Of a stretch of DNA of 7,525 nt, positions 1 through 7,525 are shown in pieces. This stretch comes from Betaproteobacteria bacterium (GTDB taxonomy: Bacteria; Pseudomonadota; Gammaproteobacteria; Burkholderiales; SG8-39). The DNA is taken from positions 1 to 7,525 of the forward strand of contig JAOUGZ010000121.1 in assembly GCA_029865405.1 (NCBI GenBank). The letters are read 5' to 3'. The translations under genes were made by a program, and so were the position numbers. Position 1 is the first letter of the stretch. Each line of letters opens with the position of its first letter. The notes beneath the pieces were generated by a model. It saw nothing but the letters and a program-made list of their open reading frames with translations, searched no databases and was not told where the DNA came from.

Positions 1-315
1 ATCCGCTTTCCCGACAAGGAAACGATGGAGAAGATCGTCGGCGTGCACTTCCCGCAGCTGAAGAAATCGCTGCTGCGCGAGGCGATGGAAGTGTTCTTCG
101 AGGTGCGCGAGGTGCCCGGGCTGAAGAAGAAGCCCTCGACCTCGGAGCTCCTCGACTGGCTGAAGCTCCTGCTCGCCGAGGACATCCCGCCGGAAGCGCT
201 GCGCTCGAACGACCGCAAGACCATCATCCCGCCGCTGCACGGCGCGCTGCTCAAGAACGAGCAGGACGTGCACCTCTTTGAGCGGCTGGTGTTCATGACC
301 CGCGCCAAGGGCTGA
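1..315 (+). CDS. MoxR-family AAA+ ATPase, C-terminal part (5' end outside window)
   Basis: The reading frame is open from base 1 and ends in TGA at 313-315, leaving 104 residues of the C-terminal end of a longer protein. The Walker A and B regions lie upstream of the window. The visible part is the helical lid and tail typical of MoxR-type ATPases, with the recognisable stretches PGLKKKPSTSELLDWLKLLL and IIPPLHGALLKNEQDVHLFE. Family knowledge: MoxR ATPases act with VWA-domain proteins as chaperone-like machines that mature or insert cofactors into enzyme complexes (CoxD/CoxE is an example). The likely VWA partner is the gene starting at 6404, which is not adjacent. The ATG at 25 is only an internal methionine, because the frame and the similarity continue upstream of it. 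The client protein cannot be deduced. Confidence 0.9.
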   Translation: MRFPDKETMEKIVGVHFPQLKKSLLREAMEVFFEVREVPGLKKKPSTSELLDWLKLLLAEDIPPEALRSNDRKTIIPPLHGALLKNEQDVHLFERLVFMTRAKG

Positions 316-337
316 CCCGGCGGCGGCCCCACCCGGC

Positions 338-2281
338 ATGCTCCGGCGTCTGTTCGCGTGCTGGCTCCTGCTGGCGGCGGCCGCGATCGAGTTCTATGCG
401 CGGCGTTACGAGTACACCGGCGTCGCCCTGGTCCCGCACGGCGCGCTCGCGGCGCTCGCGCTGGTGCTGCTGTTCCTGCCGGGTCGGCTTCGCGCCGGCG
501 CGGTCGCCCTCGGCTGCGTCGCGGCGCTGCTGCTGGCGCTCCATCACCCGTTCCAGTTCCTCCACGTCGTGATCGTGCTCGGGCTTCTGGCGCTCGCCCT
601 GGCCGGGTCTGGGCTCGCGCTGCTCGCGCGGGCGCCTGCCCGCCTCGTGCGCGCGGCGACGGCGCTGACGCTCGCCGCGCTCAATTTCCTGCTGCTCGCC
701 TACTACGCGATCCTGATCATCGGCCGGGAGACGTGGAACCAGGTCGTCTCGCGCGAGCTGCTCGTGACCTACTTCTGGCAGCTGCCGGAGCTGATCGCCG
801 CGCTGCCGATGCAGACCTGGATTGCGCCGGCGGCCGCCGCGGGCCTGTTTCTCGCCCTGCTCCTTGTCTACTTGGCCGTCGCTCCGGGGGTGGTGCGCGA
901 GCTTTATTCCATCGGCGCGGGGCTGCGCCTGCTGCTGACGGACCGCGCGCGGGCGACGGCGCTGGTGCTCGTGATCGGTAGCAGCGCGCTGGCCGCGCAA
1001 TGGGTGTTCCGCAACGCGGCGTACGGCGACGCCCCCGACCCGCTGATCACGACTTTCTTCGTGCGGCAGGACCAGCCGGGAACGCTCAGCATGCCCTTCG
1101 CGCCGGACCCGGCGCTGCTGGCGGCGGACCGGGAGGTCGCCGCGCGCTACCCGGTGCCGGACCGGCTCAACCGCAAGACGCTGGTCCTCATCACCGTCGA
1201 TGCACTGCGCGCCGACCAGATGCACGTGTATGGGCACGTCAGGCGCAACACGCCGTTTCTCAGCCGCCTGCAGCGCGAGGGTCGCCTCGCGCGCTTCGAC
1301 AACGCCTTCTCCGTCTGCACCGAGTCCCTCTGCGGCCTCCTTGCGGTGCATGCGTCGCGCTACTGGCACGAGCTCGGCACGCGCAACTTCGCCCTTGCCG
1401 ATGCGCTGAAGCGCCTGGGCTACAGCAACCATTTCCTGCTCGGCGGCGACCATGCCAATTTCTACGGCCTGCGCTCGTTCTACGGCCTGAACATCGACGA
1501 CTACTTCGACGGCTCGATGGCCGGCGGCTACATGAACGACGACACGCTGGTCGTCGAGGCGCTGTCGCGCCTCGACCTCAGCGCGCCCGCCCCGCGCTTC
1601 ATCTACCTGCACCTGATGTCGGTGCACCTGATCGGCAAGCGGCTGCCGCAGCACCGCGTCTGGTACAAGACGGATGCGGGCTCGCGCGACGTCCCCAGCT
1701 GCTGCGTGGGCAGCATGGACTACGCGAACAAGTACCACGACGGGATCCTGCAGGCCGACGCCCTGATCGAGAGGATCTTCCGCATCCTGGACGCGAAGGG
1801 CCTGCTGCGGGACGCGATCGTCGCCATCACCGGCGACCACGGCGAAATGCTCGGCGAATCCGGCCAGGTGAACCATGGTGGACTGCCGCTCGACCCGGTG
1901 GTGCGCGTCCCCTTGCTGATCTACGACACCGACCGGTTCGCCTATCCGGTGCGTCCGCTCGCCTCCGTCATCGACATCGCGCCCACTCTGCTGGATCGCA
2001 TCGGCGCCCACATTCCGGAGCACTGGTCCGGGATCCCCCTGTCGCAACCCGCAACGCGACGCTTCGCCCTCATGCAGGGGAGAACGACCTATGCCGTGGT
2101 CGGCCACTTCGGCGAGGAATACTTCAAGCTGTACCGCGACGGCGACGCGGAACGCCTGGTCGCGCTGACACCCGACGGCATCGAGCGGGCGCTGCCTCTC
2201 CCGCAAGCGCGCCCCGCGATCCTCGCCGAGCTGCGCGGCGAGCTGGCACGCCGGCTGCCGGCCCGCGCGGCGGCGAAGTGA
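338..2281 (+). CDS. Membrane-anchored sulfatase / alkaline-phosphatase-superfamily hydrolase or transferase
   Basis: This is a 647-residue protein. The N-terminal third is hydrophobic, with about seven likely membrane segments (near residues 4-18, 28-47, 54-70, 74-97, 106-128, 161-182 and 206-222). A soluble, probably periplasmic, catalytic domain follows from about residue 280. Metal-site signatures are visible: LITVDALRAD with Asp288, GDHGE with Asp500/His501, and NHGG with His513. The nucleophile region reads VCTESLCG (Cys327, Thr328, Ser330). It is not the C-x-P/A-x-R motif of formylglycine sulfatases, so a phosphoethanolamine- or phosphoglycerol-transferase-like role on an envelope component is as plausible as sulfate ester hydrolysis. 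The overall plan (membrane bundle plus sulfatase fold) resembles EptA/LtaS-type enzymes. The ATG at 338 lies 22 bases after the MoxR stop, with no clear Shine-Dalgarno sequence. Its TGA meets the start region of ppc, suggesting co-transcription. The substrate is unknown. Confidence 0.88.
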   Translation: MLRRLFACWLLLAAAAIEFYARRYEYTGVALVPHGALAALALVLLFLPGRLRAGAVALGCVAALLLALHHPFQFLHVVIVLGLLALALAGSGLALLARAPARLVRAATALTLAALNFLLLAYYAILIIGRETWNQVVSRELLVTYFWQLPELIAALPMQTWIAPAAAAGLFLALLLVYLAVAPGVVRELYSIGAGLRLLLTDRARATALVLVIGSSALAAQWVFRNAAYGDAPDPLITTFFVRQDQPGTLSMPFAPDPALLAADREVAARYPVPDRLNRKTLVLITVDALRADQMHVYGHVRRNTPFLSRLQREGRLARFDNAFSVCTESLCGLLAVHASRYWHELGTRNFALADALKRLGYSNHFLLGGDHANFYGLRSFYGLNIDDYFDGSMAGGYMNDDTLVVEALSRLDLSAPAPRFIYLHLMSVHLIGKRLPQHRVWYKTDAGSRDVPSCCVGSMDYANKYHDGILQADALIERIFRILDAKGLLRDAIVAITGDHGEMLGESGQVNHGGLPLDPVVRVPLLIYDTDRFAYPVRPLASVIDIAPTLLDRIGAHIPEHWSGIPLSQPATRRFALMQGRTTYAVVGHFGEEYFKLYRDGDAERLVALTPDGIERALPLPQARPAILAELRGELARRLPARAAAK

Positions 2282-2292
2282 CCGACCCGCGC

Positions 2293-4977
<2,685 letters not shown>

Positions 4978-4980
4978 CGT

Positions 4981-4997
4981 GCGGCATCGGATGCCGC
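4981..4997. terminator. Short GC-rich hairpin between convergent genes (possible bidirectional terminator)
   Basis: A perfect 7-bp inverted repeat (GCGGCAT, loop CGG, ATGCCGC) lies 3 bases after the ppc stop and 14 bases before the end of the convergent lipoprotein gene. Its position suits transcription termination from both sides. No T-run follows on either strand, so it is not a canonical intrinsic terminator. It may only stall polymerase or protect 3' ends. Confidence 0.35.
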
Positions 4998-5011
4998 GGC
5001 CCGTCGTGCCT

Positions 5012-5644
5012 TCATGCCGGCGGGCACGGCTTCACCTTGCGAGCCTTGGCGAGGAACGCGGCGATCTGCCCGGCGATCTCCTTGAATTCCTCGACCTTGC
5101 CGTAGTCGGCGACGAAGGTCTCGAGTAGCGCTCGGCCGTCGTTCCGTTCCTGCTCGAGACGCCGGCACTCACGCGCGGCTGCCTCACGCGCTTCCTGCTC
5201 GGCGCGCAGGCGGGCACGGGCTTCTGCCTCCGCCCGCTCCCGGCGCTCGAGTTCCTCCTGGGCCTTGCGTGCGGCCTCGGCCTCCAGCCGGCGGCGCTCG
5301 GCGGCGAGCCGCGCCTCCTCCGCCTCCCGCGCCTTGCGGGCGGCCTCTTCCCGGGCAAGCTGCTCGGCGCGCTCACGCTCGAGGCGCTCGCGCAAAGCGC
5401 GCGCCTCGGCTTCCATCCGGGCGCTGGCCTGCCGCTCTGCTGCCGCGATCCGGGCGCGGCGCTCGGCCTCGGTGATCTCACGGCACAGCAGGTTGCCGCC
5501 GTCGGATTCGAATGCTCTGGTGCAGTCCTCCTCGCTCACCTTCCGCGACTGATCCATCGGCGGCGCGACGGCACCATCCCGCGGCGTGCTGATGCAGCCG
5601 GCCGCGAGCACGAGGAGGAGGAGGACGGATATGTTCTTGTACAT
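5012..5644 (-). CDS. Coiled-coil lipoprotein of unknown function
   Basis: I do not recognise a named family. The 210-residue product starts with a short basic/polar end and a hydrophobic stretch, ending in the lipobox-like LAAGC, so Cys17 should be lipidated after signal peptidase II cleavage. Residue +2 is Ile rather than Asp, which by the Lol rule favours the outer membrane. A Pro/Gly-containing linker (about 19-57) is followed by a long Ala/Glu/Arg-rich segment (about 58-168), almost certainly an extended helix or coiled coil. The C-terminal domain (about 169-210) is less biased and holds the stretch LLETFVADYGKVEEFKEIA. Four further cysteines or fewer could pair in the periplasm: Cys41, Cys54, Cys160 and Cys207. 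The start codon follows the stop of the upstream decayed gene by 2 bases and has a good AAGGG Shine-Dalgarno sequence. A structural or tethering role in the envelope is a guess. Confidence 0.85.
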   Translation of the reverse strand: MYKNISVLLLLVLAAGCISTPRDGAVAPPMDQSRKVSEEDCTRAFESDGGNLLCREITEAERRARIAAAERQASARMEAEARALRERLERERAEQLAREEAARKAREAEEARLAAERRRLEAEAARKAQEELERRERAEAEARARLRAEQEAREAAARECRRLEQERNDGRALLETFVADYGKVEEFKEIAGQIAAFLAKARKVKPCPPA

Positions 5645-5646
5645 GG

Positions 5647-5971
5647 TTATCCCTTCAGGCCCGGTAGCTTCGAAGCGAAGGATACGCGCAGCGCGCCCGG
5701 CGTGCTGTGACGCAATCCATGTTGCAGTCTTTCGCGGAACAGCGCATTGAGCTCCCGCCCCGACACCGCGCCGGCGAAGCCATCGAACCTGCCCTCGTCC
5801 GCGCGCATCCGCTCCACCGCGTCATCGATATCGGCTCGTAGAAGCAAGCGCCTTGAACCCAAGGCTCCGCAAATAACGCGCGCTGCCGACATCCCGGGGG
5901 TCCGGGATGACGAAGCACCCCGCTTCGTGCAACGTCCGGAAGGCGCGCCGCTTGTCGGCAGCGCTGCTCAC
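5647..5971 (-). pseudogene. Remnant of an isocitrate lyase/PEP mutase-family gene, internally deleted and frameshifted
   Basis: The reverse strand carries two parts of one family in different frames. From GTG at 5971 a 49-residue frame reads like the N-terminus of isocitrate lyase/phosphoenolpyruvate mutase-family proteins, with FVIPDPRDVGSARYLRSLGF and KALASTS, and stops at TGA 5824-5822. From about 5832 a second frame reads DDAVERMRADEGRFDGFAGA and SGRELNALF, like the C-terminus of the same family, and ends at TAA 5649-5647. Family members are usually about 250-290 residues, so roughly 190 central codons, including the metal-binding and active-site barrel strands, are missing. The junction lies near 5820-5834. 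The GTG overlaps the SnoaL-like stop by four bases (GTGA), the mark of an ancestral translationally coupled operon. About 29 residues after LNALF are not recognised and may be readthrough. A very small functional peptide is possible but unlikely. The family match rests on remembered motifs, not a search. Confidence 0.72.
5651..5655 (-). promoter_or_regulatory. Ribosome binding site of the lipoprotein gene
   Basis: AAGGG on the reverse strand lies 6 bases before the ATG at 5644-5642. It sits in the last codons of the decayed isocitrate lyase/PEP mutase gene, whose TAA (5649-5647) falls between this site and the start. This supports the chosen lipoprotein start and suggests reinitiation or coupling in the ancestral operon. 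Confidence 0.6.
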
Positions 5972-6405
5972 GCACCCGCCCACTTGCGCACCGACTTCAA
6001 GATGCGCTCATCCGCGAACCCCAGCCGCGCGAGCACCTGCGCGCGCTCGAAGATCTCCTCGTAGCGCTCGATCAGCCCGTCCTTCAGCCGGACCTTGCAG
6101 ATGCCCGCGAAGCCCGCACGCTTGCCTTCGGCGCCCGGGATCTTCGAGGTGTAGGAGAACTCGTAGCTGGCATAGCCGCAATCGCCCTCGGCCGCCACAT
6201 CGCTCAGGCTCCAGGAAAAGTCCGCCGCGTTGCCGTGGAAGTGGTTGCGCACCATGTCGGCGATCGCCGTCCTCCCCTTGAACTCGCCGTAGAACCCGTC
6301 GTGGTAGACGCCGGACTCGGCGAAGCAGCCCGCCGCGGCCTCGGCGTCGCCGCGGCAGATCGCCTGCGTCATGCGCTCGAGCAGCGCCCGAAAGGAAGCA
6401 GCCAT
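5968..6405 (-). CDS. SnoaL/NTF2-like family protein
   Basis: The 145-residue product has the length and pattern of the NTF2-like (SnoaL) cone fold. It has N-terminal helices (about 1-30, with the CRGDAEAAAGCFAESGVYHDG turn typical of the fold's first strand entry), then HDGFYGEFKGRTAIADMV (35-52), and alternating strands around residues 62-117 ending in GLIERYEEIFE. Members include small isomerases, dehydratases and ligand-binding proteins of many kinds. Residues such as His35, Asp36 and Tyr39 line the usual pocket area, but no specific activity can be assigned. The start at 6405 gives the full N-terminal helix. Met12 at 6372 is an alternative, and neither has a clear Shine-Dalgarno sequence. 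The gene heads the reverse-strand unit and overlaps the next (decayed) gene by GTGA. Its start codon shares a CATG with the divergent VWA gene. Confidence 0.85.
   Translation of the reverse strand: MAASFRALLERMTQAICRGDAEAAAGCFAESGVYHDGFYGEFKGRTAIADMVRNHFHGNAADFSWSLSDVAAEGDCGYASYEFSYTSKIPGAEGKRAGFAGICKVRLKDGLIERYEEIFERAQVLARLGFADERILKSVRKWAGA
6392..6396 (+). promoter_or_regulatory. Ribosome binding site of the VWA gene
   Basis: AAGGA lies 7 bases before the ATG at 6404 and fixes this start. It is located inside the first codons of the divergent SnoaL-like gene. No clear -35/-10 pair was seen on the forward strand upstream, so any promoter must also lie within that gene. Confidence 0.65.
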
Positions 6406-7525
6406 GAATTCATTCTACAATCGGCCCGTGCTGATCGACTTCTTCCTCAAGCTGAAGAGCCACAAGCTGCCAGTCTCCATCAAGGAGTACCTGACGCTGC
6501 TCGAGGCCATGGACAAGGGCGTGATCGGCCCGTCGGTGGACGACTTCTACTACCTCAGCCGCACCACGCTGGTGAAGGACGAGGCCAACTTCGACAAGTT
6601 CGACCGCGCCTTCGCCGAGTTCTGGCAGGGCGTGGAGACCATTCCCGGCATCGAGGCGCAGGTGCCGCTGGAATGGCTGCTGAAGCAGGTCGAGCTCACG
6701 CTCACCGAAGAGGAAAAGAAGCAGATCGAGGCGCTCGGCGGCTGGGAAAAGCTCATGGAGACGCTCAAGCAGCGGCTCGAGGAGCAGAAGGGCCGCCACC
6801 AGGGTGGCTCGAAGTGGATCGGCACCGGCGGCACCTCGCCCTTCGGCGCCTACGGCTACAACCCGGAAGGCATCCGCATCGGCCAGGACCGCAGCCGCAA
6901 CCGCAGCGCGGTGAAGGTCTGGGACCAGCGCGAGTACCGCAACCTCGACGACCAGGTCGAGCTCGGCACCCGCAACATCAAGGTGGCGCTACGGCGCCTC
7001 AGGCGCTTCGCGCGCGACGGCGCGCCCGAGGAGTTCGACCTCGAGACCACCATCGACTCGACGGCGAGGAAGGCCTACCTCGACATCCACATGCGGCCCG
7101 AGCGCCACAACACCGTCAAGGTGCTGATGTTCATGGACATCGGCGGCACCATGGACGACCACGTGAAGCTCGCCGAGGAGCTGTTCTCGGCCTCCAAGAC
7201 CGAGTTCAAGCACCTCGAGTTCTACTACTTCCACAACTGCCTCTACGACTTCGTGTGGAAGGACAACCGGCGGCGCCACGCCGAGCGCACGCGCACCTGG
7301 GACATCCTGCACAAGTACGGCCACGACTACAAAGTGATCTTCGTGGGGGATGCCACCATGAGCCCGTACGAGATCCTGCAGCCCGGCGGCTCGATCGAGT
7401 ACTTCAACGAGGAGCCGGGCGCCGTGTGGGTGAAGCGCGTCTCCGAGGTGTACTCGAAGTGCGTGTGGCTCAACCCCGAGCCCGAGGAGATCTGGGGCTA
7501 CCGCCAGTCGATCCAGATCATGAAG
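6404..7525 (+). CDS. VWA-domain protein, CoxE-like (3' end outside window)
   Basis: The visible 374 residues run to the window edge without a stop. Homologues as I recall them are about 390-400 residues, so only a short tail is missing. The N-terminal helical region starts NRPVLIDFFLKLKSHKLPVS (residues 6-25). A Gly-rich linker around 134-160 (WIGTGGTSPFGAYGYNPEG) precedes a basic segment. The von Willebrand A domain begins at about 238 with VLMFMDIGGTMDDHV. Its metal-site motif is D245-I-G-G-T249, a variant of DxSxS in which Gly replaces the first Ser; this seems usual for the CoxE group, where DxGGS is common. The stretches LEFYYFHN and VIFVGDATMSPYEIL (Asp316) follow as in that group. Family knowledge: CoxE-type VWA proteins pair with MoxR/CoxD ATPases in enzyme maturation, and the candidate ATPase ends at 315. 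The ATG has a good AAGGA site. The specific client is unknown. Confidence 0.93.
   Translation, partial: MNSFYNRPVLIDFFLKLKSHKLPVSIKEYLTLLEAMDKGVIGPSVDDFYYLSRTTLVKDEANFDKFDRAFAEFWQGVETIPGIEAQVPLEWLLKQVELTLTEEEKKQIEALGGWEKLMETLKQRLEEQKGRHQGGSKWIGTGGTSPFGAYGYNPEGIRIGQDRSRNRSAVKVWDQREYRNLDDQVELGTRNIKVALRRLRRFARDGAPEEFDLETTIDSTARKAYLDIHMRPERHNTVKVLMFMDIGGTMDDHVKLAEELFSASKTEFKHLEFYYFHNCLYDFVWKDNRRRHAERTRTWDILHKYGHDYKVIFVGDATMSPYEILQPGGSIEYFNEEPGAVWVKRVSEVYSKCVWLNPEPEEIWGYRQSIQIMK

Noticed and set aside
1000..2277. Upstream extension of the ppc frame
   Set aside because: The frame is open only because of high GC. The encoded residues are Arg/Pro/Ala-rich noise overlapping the sulfatase catalytic domain, and PEPC does not have such an extension.
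5265..5552. Forward open frames opposite the lipoprotein gene
   Set aside because: They are Ser/Arg/Ala-rich mirror images of the Glu/Arg/Ala coiled coil on the other strand, with no start signal.
5655..5975. A 106-codon reverse-strand frame across the decayed gene
   Set aside because: It is the third frame. The family-like residues lie in the other two frames, and its product has no recognisable features.
6404..6413. Perfect 10-bp palindrome ATGAATTCAT at the start of the VWA gene as a possible operator
   Set aside because: It is short and partly dictated by the start codon. No second copy or spaced half-sites were seen nearby.
6410..7324. Reverse-strand open frames opposite the VWA gene
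   Set aside because: They are antisense to a well-supported VWA protein and have biased, unrecognised products.

Overview
The window is GC-rich (strong G/C preference at third codon positions) and almost fully coding. The gene content fits a proteobacterium, most likely a betaproteobacterium of Burkholderiales type: a MoxR-type AAA ATPase, a CoxE-type VWA protein, a bacterial phosphoenolpyruvate carboxylase (PEPC) and an outer-membrane-type lipoprotein. This placement is an inference from family resemblance. No rRNA, tRNA, CRISPR array, insertion sequence or integrase was seen.

Layout. A forward block opens with the 3' end of a MoxR-family ATPase gene (1-315). It is followed 22 bases later by a membrane-bound sulfatase/phosphotransferase-like protein (338-2281), then by ppc (2293-4977), which nearly or actually overlaps the sulfatase gene. 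A reverse block reads from 6405 back to 5012: a SnoaL/NTF2-like protein (6405-5968), a decayed isocitrate lyase/PEP mutase-family gene (5971-5647), and a coiled-coil lipoprotein (5644-5012). These three are joined by a GTGA stop/start overlap and a 2-base gap, so they look like one transcription unit. The forward and reverse blocks converge at 4978-5011, where a short GC-rich hairpin lies. The last gene (6404 to the window end) is a forward VWA/CoxE-like protein, divergent from the SnoaL-like gene; the two start codons share one CATG.

How the genes relate. The MoxR ATPase and the VWA protein are a classic chaperone-type pair and probably work together, although here about 6.1 kb of other genes separates them. 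PEPC supplies oxaloacetate for anaplerosis. The sulfatase-like protein probably modifies an envelope component. No shared pathway for the intervening genes is visible.

Most noteworthy are the internally deleted and frameshifted isocitrate lyase/PEP mutase gene inside an otherwise tight operon, the shared CATG start site, the separation of the MoxR/VWA pair, and a marked change of codon usage within ppc. I did not find convincing evidence for a wholly new multi-gene system.
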